DNA of 64,000 nt, taken from contig JBFMEX010000015.1 in the NCBI GenBank assembly GCA_040752215.1, forward strand, positions 1-64,000, read 5' to 3'. This document shows positions 25,216 to 33,065 of this stretch, in pieces (positions within the stretch are counted from its first letter, which is position 1; every line of letters starts with the position of its first letter). Source of the stretch: JBFMEX01 sp040752215 (GTDB lineage: Bacteria > Pseudomonadota > Alphaproteobacteria > Rhizobiales > Hyphomicrobiaceae). The notes under the pieces are model-generated. The model saw only the letters and a list, made by a program, of their open reading frames with translations. It searched no databases and was not told where the DNA came from. Position numbers and translations under genes: made by a program.

Positions 25216-25342
25216 GGCTCGGCTCCTCCCGAAAGTTGCACCACTTCGCTGCTGCCCGGCGTATAGTGAGGCCTATCGGACGATTGAGAGTTCCGAACGG
25301 ACCCCGTGCTGGCTGTTGTTGTCTCGGGCGGTGACAGCTTGT

Positions 25343-25371
25343 CTTATAGCCTGGGTCTAGTTTCTATTCAA
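25343..25371 (-). promoter_or_regulatory. Promoter of sat
   Basis: On the minus strand, TTGAAT (25371-25366) and TATAAG (25348-25343) are spaced by exactly 17 bases, four of six and five of six matches to the sigma-70 consensus. The -35 element overlaps the dyad at 25364-25391. Confidence 0.65.
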
Positions 25372-25391
25372 AAATGCGCATATGAGAATAG
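25364..25391. promoter_or_regulatory. Dyad between sat and qmoA, candidate shared operator
   Basis: A 28-base dyad: outer arms CTATTC and GAATAG are exact complements separated by 16 bases, and the centre is the palindrome ATGCGCAT. It covers the -35 of the sat promoter and lies 72 bases before the qmoA ATG. The position suits a regulator acting on both divergent sulfur-oxidation units. ATTC/GAAT half-sites recall operators of ArsR-type sulfur regulators, but the spacing differs. Confidence 0.6.
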
Positions 25392-25462
25392 GTGACCCCG
25401 TGGTGGCGTCGATTTGGCGCGCCCCTCGAGGCACCCGCTGCACAACAATCAGGGAGGAACGG

Positions 25463-26746
25463 ATGCCGCTCGACAGCGCACCCAGTGGTCCGAAGAGCCA
25501 AACGATCGCCGTCATCGGCGGCGGGATCGCCGGCATCACGGCGGCGCTCGAGGCGGCAGAGACCGGGCATGACGTCGTTCTGATCGAGAAGGGACCGAGT
25601 CTCGGCGGCCGCGTCACCAAGCTCAACCGCTACTTCCCCAAGCTGTGCCATCCGACCTGCGGGCTGGAGATCAACTACCAGCGCATCCGCAAGAACCCGC
25701 GGCTCAAGGTGCTGACGATGTGCGAGCCGGTCGGCATCAGCGGTGGCCGCGGCGCGTTCACGCTCAAGGTCAAGCGCCACCCGCGTTTCGTCAACGACAA
25801 GTGCACGTCGTGCGGCGACTGTGCGAAGGCCACCGAAACGCTCGTTCCGAATCCGTTCAACTACGGTCTCGACAAGGTCAAGGCCGCGCATCTGCCGCAC
25901 GAGCACGCATTCCCGATGCGCTACGTGATCGCACCCGAGGCGATCGCCGCCGGTGAGGGCGAGAAACTGAAGAGCGCCTGCAGCTACGGCGCCATCGAGC
26001 CCGACCAGAAGGAGGAGACGTTCGAGATCAACGCCGGGGCGATCATCTGGGCGACCGGCTGGCAGCCGTACGATTCCAGGAAGCTCGACATGTACAGCTC
26101 CGAGCACTCGCCCGACATCATCAACAACGTCGAGATGGAGCGCCTCGCCGCGCACGACGGGCCGACGCACGGCAAGATCCTGCGCCCCTCGAACGGCGAG
26201 CCGGCCAAGAAGGTCGCGCTGATCCAGTGCGCCGGCAGCCGCGACCTCAACCACCTGCCCTATTGCTCGCGCATCTGCTGCCTCGGCTCGCTGAAACATG
26301 CCGCCTACGTGCGCGAGCAGTACGCCGACGCCGAGGTGCACATCTACTACATCGACATCCGCGCCCACGACAAGCTCGAGAGCTTCTACAATCGCGTGCG
26401 CTCGGACCCGCAGGTCAAGTTCATCAAGTCGAAGCCTGCCCACATCCGCGTCGGCGACGACGGGCGCCCGGTGCTGCACGGCGAGCGCACCATCGAGAGG
26501 CAGATCTACTCCGAGCCCTACGACCTCGTGGTGCTGGCGACCGGCATGCAGCCGGAGGCGGTCGCCGGCTACAAGCCGGAATTCGGCCTCGAGGTCGACG
26601 ACTACGGCTTCCTCGTCGCCAAGACCAAGGACGGCGACGGCATCTACTCGTGCGGCGTGGCGAGCGGTCCGCTCGACGTGTCGATGTCCGTGCAGTCGGC
26701 CACCGCCGCGGCGCTGAAGGCCGTGCAGGCCGTCAGGGCGCTGTAG
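25463..26746 (+). CDS. qmoA: Quinone-interacting oxidoreductase subunit QmoA
   Basis: The 427-residue flavoprotein begins after GGGAGGAAC. It is HdrA-like: the FAD motif is IAVIGGGIAGITAALEAAET, then LNRYFPKLCHPTCGLEINYQ typical of QmoA, and a ferredoxin-like CTSCGDCAKATE lacking the fourth Cys. The C-terminal CAGSRDLNHLPYCSRICC matches HdrA/QmoA proteins. Qmo links AprAB to the quinone pool in sulfate reducers and, in reverse, in sulfur oxidisers. It is divergent from sat and is separated from qmoB by a 600-base insertion. The start was chosen by its strong ribosome site. Confidence 0.95.
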   Translation: MPLDSAPSGPKSQTIAVIGGGIAGITAALEAAETGHDVVLIEKGPSLGGRVTKLNRYFPKLCHPTCGLEINYQRIRKNPRLKVLTMCEPVGISGGRGAFTLKVKRHPRFVNDKCTSCGDCAKATETLVPNPFNYGLDKVKAAHLPHEHAFPMRYVIAPEAIAAGEGEKLKSACSYGAIEPDQKEETFEINAGAIIWATGWQPYDSRKLDMYSSEHSPDIINNVEMERLAAHDGPTHGKILRPSNGEPAKKVALIQCAGSRDLNHLPYCSRICCLGSLKHAAYVREQYADAEVHIYYIDIRAHDKLESFYNRVRSDPQVKFIKSKPAHIRVGDDGRPVLHGERTIERQIYSEPYDLVVLATGMQPEAVAGYKPEFGLEVDDYGFLVAKTKDGDGIYSCGVASGPLDVSMSVQSATAAALKAVQAVRAL

Positions 26747-26811
26747 GTCTTATTGGAATGGAGCACCGAGGCGGCACGTTGGATGACGAGTGAATTGATT
26801 CCCGGCCGGTT

Positions 26812-26846
26812 CCCCTCCCCTCGAGGGGAGGGGCAGGGGTGGGGTG
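26812..26846 (+). repeat. Left GC-rich palindromic repeat of the DUF559 cassette
   Basis: A perfect 22-base palindrome (26812-26833; half CCCCTCCCCTC) is followed by caggggtgggg. The reverse complement of the whole motif recurs at 27237-27273. Confidence 0.75.
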
Positions 26847-26859
26847 AAGAGCTTGGAGA

Positions 26860-27216
26860 ATGGTCGATGAGAGGGCACGAGCACTCAGAAGAATGCCGAC
26901 GGTTGCCGAGCGGCGGCTCTGACAGCAGCTTCGGCGTCTGCGGCACCAAAGCTGCCATTTCCGGCGCCAGGCTCCCGTCGAAGGCTTCATCGTCGATTTC
27001 GCCTGCCTCGCCCAAAGGCTCCTCGTCGAGATCGACGGTTACCACCACTCGCTGCCTCGAGAGAGAAAGCGCGACGCGGAGCGGGATGCACACCTCGTAT
27101 GGAAAGGCTTCAAGGTGCTCCGGTTTGCCAACTCCGATGTAAGGGACGATCTGGATGGCGTCGTGCTGATGATCTTGGCCGCGCTTGGTGCAGTGGAAGA
27201 GGTCGAACAACGCTAG
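26860..27216 (+). pseudogene. DUF559 endonuclease-like gene with internal stop
   Basis: Read from ATG 26860, the frame starts with the typical AERRL helix and meets TGA at 26920-26922 where DUF559 proteins have Trp (RRL-W-xxLR). Read through the stop, it continues QQLRRLRHQSCHFRRQ, EGFIVDFACLAQRLLVEIDG, YHHSLPRERKRDAERD and VLRFANSDV, then ends at 27214-27216. The complete frame has 118 residues with all DUF559 landmarks, so a single TGG-to-TGA change has broken it. DUF559 is a VSR/PD-(D/E)xK-like nuclease domain of unknown role. A sequencing error is the main alternative. Confidence 0.8.
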
Positions 27217-27236
27217 GGGCGTTTCGTGCGTGTCGT

Positions 27237-27273
27237 CCCCCCACCCCTGCCCCCTCCCCCGAGGGGGAGGGGG
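27237..27273 (-). repeat. Right GC-rich palindromic repeat of the DUF559 cassette
   Basis: Segment ccccacccctg is followed by a hairpin with 11-bp arms (27250-27260 with 27263-27273; half CCCCCTCCCCC). It is the inverted counterpart of the left repeat at 26812-26846. Confidence 0.75.
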
Positions 27274-27345
27274 ACACCACCGTGACGATGGAAGCTCAAT
27301 ACTGCCTGCCCGCCGGGGTCGGCGCGAATAGGTGAGGAAACAGCA

Positions 27346-29625
27346 GTGTCTGACAAGAAGCCTGGGATCTACCTCTGCCAGGGATGCGGCATCGGCGAGG
27401 CCGTCGACGTGGGTGCGCTAGAGCAGGTCGCCAAGAGCGAGTTCCGCACCCCGCACTGCGTCCAGCACAAGGCACTGTGCTCGGACGAGGGCGTCGCCCA
27501 AATGCGCAAGGACATCGCCGACGGCACCGTCAACAGCGTGTGCATCGCCGCCTGCTCGCCGCGCGTGATGGCCGAGAAGTTCCGCTTCGACGGCGCCACC
27601 GTCGTGCGCGCCAACTTGCGCGAGCATGTCGCCTGGTCGCAGCCGGCCGGCGCCGAGGACACGCAGATGCTGGCCGCGGACCAGGTGCGCATGGGGTTAG
27701 CCCAGCTGTCCCGCACCGAGCCGCTCGCGCCCGCTACCGTGCAGGAGCACTCGCGCACGGTCATGGTGCTCGGCGGTGGCGTCTCCGGCCTCTCGGCCGC
27801 GCGCGAGGCGGCCCGCGCCGGTCATCCGGTGCTGCTCGTCGAGAAGAGCGACAAGCTCGGCGGCTGGGCCACCAAGTGGTCGGCGCTGATGCCGCACGAT
27901 CCGCCCTACCGCGGGGTCAGGGAGAACGATATCGCGGCCCTCGTCGCCGAGGTGACGACCAACAAGCAGATCACCGTCAAGACCAATACCATCGTCGCCA
28001 AGACCGCGGGCCAGCCGGGTGCGTTCACGGTCACGCTCTCGACCGCCGGGCAGGAGTCGACCGAGACCGTCGGCGGCATTGTCGTCGCCACCGGCTGGCG
28101 GCCTTATGATCCGAGCAAGCTCGGGCACCTCGGCTACGGCGCCTCGCCCGACATCGTCACCGCGATCGAACTCGAGGCGATGCTGAAGGCGGGCGGGCTG
28201 AAGCGCAAGTCCGACGGCAAGCCGGTCAAGAACATCGCTTTCGTGCAATGCGCGGGCTCACGCGACCCCAACCACCTTCCCTATTGCTCGAGCGTGTGCT
28301 GCGGCGTGTCGATCCGCCAGGCGCTGCAGGTGGTGAACGGCGACAAGGAGGCTTCCGCCTTCATCGTCTATGAGGAGATGCGCACGCCCGGCACCGCGGA
28401 GGAGTTCTACCGCGAGGCGCAGTCGGCCGGCGTCATCTTCATGAAGGGAAAGGTGCAGAAGGTCGACGGCGGCTCGATGACATTGACCTACGAGGACGAG
28501 CTGCTCGGCCAGAACGTGCCGCTCGCCGGCCTCGACATGATCGTGCTGGCGACCGGCATGGTGCCGAACTCGACCGATCCGGACCTGCCGGCCGTCGAGC
28601 CGGAAAAGAGCGCAGAGCAGCTCAAGGACGACATCAATCCGGTCGCGCCGATCAAGGTCGCCGGCTATGCCAATGGCGAGGGCAAGAGCTGGCCGCATAT
28701 TGACAAGGGGCTGCCGCCGGGCGGGCCGATCCTCAACCTGCAGTACCGGCAGGGCCCGCACATCCCGATCCTCGCCGACGGTTTCTCCGACAGCCACTAC
28801 ATCTGCTTCCCCTACGAGACGCGCCGCACCGGCATCTACACCTGCGGTCCCGTGCGCCGGCCGATGGACATGGCCGAGAGCGCGGAGGACGCCGCCGGCG
28901 CGGTGCTGAAAGCGATCCAGGCGATCGAGGGATCGAAGGCCGGATCCTCGGTGCACCCGCGCGTCGGTGACCTCTCGTTCCCGAAGGTCGGCCACGACAA
29001 GTGCACCAAATGCCGCCGCTGCACGGTCGAATGCCCATTCGGCGCCATCGATGAGGACGAGCAGGGCCGGCCGATCATCAACCCCGCGCGCTGCCGTCGC
29101 TGCGGTACGTGCATGGGCGCCTGCCCGGTGCAGACCATCACTTTCGACAACTACAATCCGCAGATGGTCAATACGATGATCGAGGCCAACGAGATCCCGG
29201 ACGAGTTCTCGGAGAAGCCGCGCATCCTCGTGCTCGCCTGCGAGAACGACGCCTACCCGGCGATCGACATGGCCGGCATCGCGCGCTCGCAATGGTCGCC
29301 GTTCGTGCGCATCATTCCGGTGCGCTGCCTCGGCTCGGTCACGCTGCAGTGGATCTCGACCTCGCTGCAGAAGGGCTATGACGGGGTGATGCTGCTCGGC
29401 TGCAAGTCCGGCGACGACTACCAGTGCCATTTCGTCAAGGGCTCGGGCATCGCCAAGGAGCGCCTCTCCAAAGTCGGCGAGACGCTGAAGAGCCTGATGC
29501 TGGAGAAGGAACGGGTGACCATGGAGGAGGTGTCGATCGCCGACAGCCACCGCATCCCGAAAGTGCTGAACGAGTTTTCCGAGCTGATCGGAGGCATGAG
29601 CCCGAACCCGATGAAGGGGTTCTGA
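27346..29625 (+). CDS. qmoB: Quinone-interacting oxidoreductase subunit QmoB
   Basis: The 759-residue protein starts at GTG after GAGGAAAC. A Cys-rich N-terminus (YLCQGCGIGEAVDVGALEQV) leads into an HdrA-type flavoprotein domain with FAD motif VMVLGGGVSGLSAAREAARA and CAGSRDPNHLPYCSSVCC. Two 4Fe-4S motifs follow (CTKCRRCTVECPFGA and CRRCGTCMGACPVQT). The C-terminus is an MvhD/FrhD-like domain (VLACENDAYPAIDMAG; VMLLGCKSGDDYQCHFVKG) as in QmoB. It forms the electron-transfer core with QmoA. The following hdrC-like gene starts 20 bases after the stop. Confidence 0.95.
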   Translation: MSDKKPGIYLCQGCGIGEAVDVGALEQVAKSEFRTPHCVQHKALCSDEGVAQMRKDIADGTVNSVCIAACSPRVMAEKFRFDGATVVRANLREHVAWSQPAGAEDTQMLAADQVRMGLAQLSRTEPLAPATVQEHSRTVMVLGGGVSGLSAAREAARAGHPVLLVEKSDKLGGWATKWSALMPHDPPYRGVRENDIAALVAEVTTNKQITVKTNTIVAKTAGQPGAFTVTLSTAGQESTETVGGIVVATGWRPYDPSKLGHLGYGASPDIVTAIELEAMLKAGGLKRKSDGKPVKNIAFVQCAGSRDPNHLPYCSSVCCGVSIRQALQVVNGDKEASAFIVYEEMRTPGTAEEFYREAQSAGVIFMKGKVQKVDGGSMTLTYEDELLGQNVPLAGLDMIVLATGMVPNSTDPDLPAVEPEKSAEQLKDDINPVAPIKVAGYANGEGKSWPHIDKGLPPGGPILNLQYRQGPHIPILADGFSDSHYICFPYETRRTGIYTCGPVRRPMDMAESAEDAAGAVLKAIQAIEGSKAGSSVHPRVGDLSFPKVGHDKCTKCRRCTVECPFGAIDEDEQGRPIINPARCRRCGTCMGACPVQTITFDNYNPQMVNTMIEANEIPDEFSEKPRILVLACENDAYPAIDMAGIARSQWSPFVRIIPVRCLGSVTLQWISTSLQKGYDGVMLLGCKSGDDYQCHFVKGSGIAKERLSKVGETLKSLMLEKERVTMEEVSIADSHRIPKVLNEFSELIGGMSPNPMKGF

Positions 29626-29645
29626 GAAGGTGGAGCGAGATCGAG

Positions 29646-30032
29646 ATGCCGGCGCAGCTCGAGCCGTTGCCCGTCACCAAGCGTTTCTACGACCAGAGCT
29701 TCGCGCGATGGGTCGCACGGAACGTCATGGGAGGCGACAAGCTCGCGCTGTGCATGCAGTGCGGCGCCTGCTCCGGCTCGTGCCGCGCCGCACATCTCTA
29801 CGACCATGGGCCGAGGCTCGTCTTCCAGATGATCCGCGCCGGCATGGTGCACGAGGTGATGACGTCGTCGTCGATCCACGGCTGCGGCCTCTGCTACCTC
29901 TGCGTCGTGCGCTGCCCGCGCAAGGTGCCGGTGGCGCACATCTTGAAGGACCTCGGCCGCAAGGCCGACGAGCTCGGCTACTCGACGCGCCCGGTGACGA
30001 CGGCCGAGCCGGCGCCGGTACCGGTGCCGTAG
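29646..30032 (+). CDS. HdrC-like iron-sulfur protein, first copy
   Basis: The 128-residue protein has two 4Fe-4S motifs, CMQCGACSGSC near residue 36 and CGLCYLCVVRCP near residue 80, in the arrangement of heterodisulfide reductase subunit C and the N-terminal half of QmoC. It lacks the C-terminal cytochrome-b-like membrane helices of QmoC. It is about half identical by eye to the next gene over the iron-sulfur region, suggesting tandem duplication. It would pass electrons between QmoAB and HdrB. The short Pro-rich tail (EPAPVPVP) suggests the original C terminus is reduced. Confidence 0.9.
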   Translation: MPAQLEPLPVTKRFYDQSFARWVARNVMGGDKLALCMQCGACSGSCRAAHLYDHGPRLVFQMIRAGMVHEVMTSSSIHGCGLCYLCVVRCPRKVPVAHILKDLGRKADELGYSTRPVTTAEPAPVPVP

Positions 30033-30102
30033 GACACGTGCCCGGACTGCGCGGCAAGCGCAGCGAGCGGGCCCCGCAACTGATCGGAGGAAGAGCGAGC
30101 CC

Positions 30103-30711
30103 ATGACCGTCCCAGCCCCGGACACCTCGAAGAAGTACGACCTCGGCTTCGCCAAGTGGGTCTACGAGAACATCAACGGCGGAGACAAGATGGCGCTGTG
30201 CATGCAGTGCGGCGTGTGCTCCGGCTCGTGCCCGATCGGGGTGCAGATGGACTATGGTCCGCGCAAGCTGTTCATGATGATCCGCGCCGGCATGAAAGAG
30301 GACGTCATGACGGCCAACACGCAGTGGAACTGCACCAGCTGCTACCGCTGCGTGGTGCGCTGTCCGCGCGGCGTTCCGGTCACCTACATTCTACAGGATC
30401 TCGCCGCCAAGTCCGTCGAGCTCGGCTATGTGCAGAAGAGCAACGAGAACAAGAATTTCGCCAAGTCGTTCTGGTGGTCGGCGAGGACCTTCGGCAAGAC
30501 CGACGAACGCCTCGTCACAGCCCTCTACTACTTCTCGTTCGGCTTCAAGGAGGGCTACAAGCGCGGCATGGACAATCTCAAGATCGCGCTCGGCTTCATC
30601 AAGAAGGGTCGCATGCACATCGGTCTGCCGCACCAGATCAAGGGCAAGAAGCAGCTGAAGTCGATCCTCGCCAAGGCCGCCGAGATCGAGCAGCGCGAAG
30701 GCATGCATTAG
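30103..30711 (+). CDS. hdrC: HdrC-like iron-sulfur protein, second copy
   Basis: The 202-residue protein repeats the HdrC pattern: CMQCGVCSGSCPIG and CTSCYRCVVRCPRGVP, then a C-terminal helical extension of about 95 residues (TALYYFSFGFKEGYKRGMD; IKKGRMHIGLPHQIKG) missing from the first copy. This tail resembles the C-terminal part of stand-alone HdrC proteins. The start follows GGAGGAAGAGCGAGCCC. It is followed 11 bases later by hdrB and is the likelier direct partner of HdrB. Confidence 0.93.
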   Translation: MTVPAPDTSKKYDLGFAKWVYENINGGDKMALCMQCGVCSGSCPIGVQMDYGPRKLFMMIRAGMKEDVMTANTQWNCTSCYRCVVRCPRGVPVTYILQDLAAKSVELGYVQKSNENKNFAKSFWWSARTFGKTDERLVTALYYFSFGFKEGYKRGMDNLKIALGFIKKGRMHIGLPHQIKGKKQLKSILAKAAEIEQREGMH

Positions 30712-30722
30712 GAGGTGGCGCC

Positions 30723-31637
30723 ATGACCGAGAAAAAGAAGTTCACCTACTACCCAGGTTGCTCGTCGGAAGGCTCCGCCCGCCACCTCGACGAGAGCCTC
30801 AGGGCGATCGCGCCGGTGCTCGACATCGAGCTCGAGGATCTCAACGACTGGAACTGCTGCGGCGCATCGGTCGGTCACATCGGCGGCGGGCAATTGCCCA
30901 ACCTCGCGCTCACCGGGCGCAACCTCGCCAACGCGCAGCGCCAGGGCAAGCAGGACGTCGTGACGGGGTGCGCCGCCTGCTACCTCAACACGCACGCCGG
31001 CAACGAGAAGATCAAGAAGGACGTCAACATGCGCCGCAAGGTCAACGAGGCCTTGGCGGCGGGCGATCTCTCCTACGACGAAGACCTGAAGGTCCGCCAC
31101 ATGTGCGAGGTGATCGTCAATGAGGTCGGCGTCGACAAGATCAAGGAGAAGGTCAAGAAGCCGCTCACGGGCCTCAAAGTCGCCGGCTACGTCGGCTGCC
31201 AGACCGTGCGCCCGTTCGCCAATACGGTCGCCGGCGGCGAGTACGATACCTACGACGACCCGGCGTTCCTCGACAACTTCACCGAGGCGCTCGGCGCCGA
31301 GGCGGTGCACTTCCAGCACAAGACCGCCTGCTGCGGCGGCTCGGTCGCGGTGATGAGCCCCGACCGCACGCTGCACCTGATCAAGAACATCCTCGAGGAC
31401 GCCAAAGAGGCCGGCGCCGACGTGATCTCGACGCCCTGCCCGCTGTGCCAGACCAACGTCGAGATGTACCAGGACCAGATCAACAAGAAGTTCGGCACCG
31501 ACTACAACATCCCGGTCGTGTTCTACAGCCAGCTGATGGCGGTCGCGTTCGGCATGGACGGCGAGAAGGATGCCGCCCTCCAACGCAACACCGTCACCAA
31601 CGCCAAGCTCGAGGAGCTGCAGAAGAGCGGGAAGTAG
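30723..31637 (+). CDS. hdrB: HdrB-like subunit with CCG domains
   Basis: The 304-residue protein starts after GGAGGTGGCGCC. Two CCG-type cysteine motifs are complete: the first with YYPGCSSEGSARHLD, NDWNCCGAS and GCAACYLN; the second with GYVGCQTVRPF, TACCGGSV and TPCPLCQTN. HdrB uses such motifs to hold paired noncubane 4Fe-4S clusters in methanogens. In sulfur oxidisers with aprAB, HdrBC replaces QmoC as the terminal part of the complex. Its acceptor here is uncertain because no membrane anchor is encoded. A strong hairpin follows the stop. Confidence 0.94.
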   Translation: MTEKKKFTYYPGCSSEGSARHLDESLRAIAPVLDIELEDLNDWNCCGASVGHIGGGQLPNLALTGRNLANAQRQGKQDVVTGCAACYLNTHAGNEKIKKDVNMRRKVNEALAAGDLSYDEDLKVRHMCEVIVNEVGVDKIKEKVKKPLTGLKVAGYVGCQTVRPFANTVAGGEYDTYDDPAFLDNFTEALGAEAVHFQHKTACCGGSVAVMSPDRTLHLIKNILEDAKEAGADVISTPCPLCQTNVEMYQDQINKKFGTDYNIPVVFYSQLMAVAFGMDGEKDAALQRNTVTNAKLEELQKSGK

Positions 31638-31648
31638 CGCGATACGCT

Positions 31649-31679
31649 CTCCCCATGCCGCTGCGATTGGCATGGGGAG
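31649..31679 (+). terminator. Hairpin after hdrB
   Basis: CTCCCCATGCC and GGCATGGGGAG form an exact 11-bp stem around a 9-base loop, 12 bases after the hdrB stop. There is no T-tract, but the position suits the end of the qmo-hdr unit. Confidence 0.6.
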
Positions 31680-31766
31680 CGGACGACGCAGGGACCTCGC
31701 CCAGGATGTGACGAGCGGCGTCGAGAATGCGCTGAAGGAATTCGGCCGACCTCATCCCGCACAATA

Positions 31767-31818
31767 TGCACGCCGCCCTACGATGATCGATTCATCGTCG
31801 GATGATCGGCGGCGTGCA
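31767..31818. terminator. Bidirectional hairpin between hdrB and nuoD
   Basis: TGCACGCCGCC (31767-31777) and GGCGGCGTGCA (31808-31818) are exact 11-bp complements. A second stem (CGATGA with TCATCG, 31781-31797) is nested inside. It lies between convergent genes, 12 bases from the nuoD stop, and probably terminates nuo transcription. Confidence 0.6.
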
Positions 31819-31829
31819 GCAAGCTCCTA

Positions 31830-33020
31830 TTACCTGTCAATCTCCCCGAACACGATGTCGAGCGAGCCGATGATTGCCGAGACGTCGGCCAGCATGTGGC
31901 CGCGGTTGATGAAGTCCATCGCCTGCAGGTGCGGGAAGCCGGGCGCGCGGATCTTGCAGCGGTAGGGCTTGTTGGAGCCGTCGGAGACGAGATAGACGCC
32001 GAACTCGCCCTTCGGCGCCTCGACCGCGGCGTAGACTTCGCCGGGGGGAACGTGAACGCCCTCGGTGTAGAGCTTGAAGTGATGGATCAAGGCCTCCATC
32101 GACCGCTTCATCTCGCCGCGCCTCGGCGGCACGACCTTGCGGTTCTCGGCCGAGCACGGGCCCCGGCCCTCGGCGGACAAGAGCTTGTCGCAGCACTGCT
32201 TCATGATCCGGACCGCCTCGCGCATCTCGACCATGCGGATCAGGTAGCGATCGTAGCAGTCGCCGTTCTTGCCGATCGGAATGTCGAAGTCGAGCTCGCC
32301 GTAGCACTCGTAGGGCTGCGCCTTGCGCAAGTCCCACGCCGCCCCCGAGCCGCGCACCATGACGCCCGAGAAGCCCCAGTCGAACCCGTCCGAAAGCGAG
32401 ACGACGCCGATGTCGACGTTCCGCTGCTTGAAGATGCGGTTCTCGGTCAGCAGGCCCTCGATGTCGTCACAGACTTTCAGGAACGGATCGCACCAGGCGC
32501 GGATGTCCTCGACGAGCTCGTCGGGCAGATCCTGGTGCACGCCGCCGACGCGGAAGTACTTGGCGTGCATGCGCGCACCCGACGCCCGCTCGTAGAAGAA
32601 CATCAGCTTCTCGCGCTCCTCGAAGCCCCACAGCGGCGGCGTCAGGGCGCCGACGTCCATCGCCTGGGTGGTGACGTTGAGGAGATGCGAGAGGATGCGC
32701 CCGATCTCGGAGTAGAGCACGCGGATCAGCTGGCCGCGCTTCGGCACCGCGAGCCCGAGCAGGCGCTCGGCGGCGAGGCAGAAGGCGTGCTCCTGGTTCA
32801 TCGGCGCGACGTAGTCGAGGCGGTCGAAGTAGCCGATCGCCTGCAGGTAGGTCTTGTGCTCGATCAGCTTCTCGGTGCCGCGGTGCAGGAGGCCGATGTG
32901 CGGATCGACCCGCTCGACCACCTCGCCGTCGAGCTCCAGCACCAGGCGCAGCACGCCGTGGGCCGCCGGGTGCTGCGGCCCGAAGTTGATGTTGAACTGG
33001 CGGATTTCCGTCTCCGGCAT
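31830..33020 (-). CDS. nuoD: NADH-quinone oxidoreductase subunit D
   Basis: Taking ATG 33020 (MPETEIRQFNINFGPQHPAA), the product has 396 residues, the normal length. Markers are FGPQHPAAHGVLRL, DPHIGLLHRGTEKL, DVGALTPPLWGFEEREKLM and GHMLADVSAIIGSLDIVFGE at the end. NuoD is the 49-kDa subunit that helps build the quinone site of complex I at the cytoplasmic side of the inner membrane. It is the last gene of the nuo group here, and no nuoE follows. An unrelated thioesterase gene precedes it, where nuoC would usually abut. Confidence 0.97.
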   Translation of the reverse strand: MPETEIRQFNINFGPQHPAAHGVLRLVLELDGEVVERVDPHIGLLHRGTEKLIEHKTYLQAIGYFDRLDYVAPMNQEHAFCLAAERLLGLAVPKRGQLIRVLYSEIGRILSHLLNVTTQAMDVGALTPPLWGFEEREKLMFFYERASGARMHAKYFRVGGVHQDLPDELVEDIRAWCDPFLKVCDDIEGLLTENRIFKQRNVDIGVVSLSDGFDWGFSGVMVRGSGAAWDLRKAQPYECYGELDFDIPIGKNGDCYDRYLIRMVEMREAVRIMKQCCDKLLSAEGRGPCSAENRKVVPPRRGEMKRSMEALIHHFKLYTEGVHVPPGEVYAAVEAPKGEFGVYLVSDGSNKPYRCKIRAPGFPHLQAMDFINRGHMLADVSAIIGSLDIVFGEIDR

Positions 33021-33065
33021 CGAATCGCCCTTCCCTCGCCTACCGCCTGCCTGTTGCCCGGCCAC

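Larger units (their letters stand above)
26747..27345. mobile_element. DUF559 nuclease cassette flanked by inverted repeats, inside the qmo operon
   Basis: The 600 bases between qmoA and qmoB hold a broken DUF559 gene (26860-27216) bracketed by two GC-rich repeats in opposite orientation (26812-26846 and 27237-27273). Each consists of a palindrome plus the segment caggggtgggg or its complement. This layout suggests a mobile or REP-type cassette inserted between two genes normally adjacent. No target-site duplication was identified by eye. Confidence 0.6.

Noticed and set aside
27346..29625. qmoB as a heterodisulfide reductase HdrA of a methanogen-type complex
   Set aside because: The C-terminal MvhD-like fusion and neighbouring aprBA identify QmoB; methanogen-specific partners are absent.
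25382..31637. Interpretation of the locus as a sulfate-reduction (dissimilatory) system
   Set aside because: Apr, Sat and Qmo occur in both directions, but no dsrAB/dsrMKJOP is in the window and the gene background is alphaproteobacterial. Oxidation is the better reading, though the full genome should decide.
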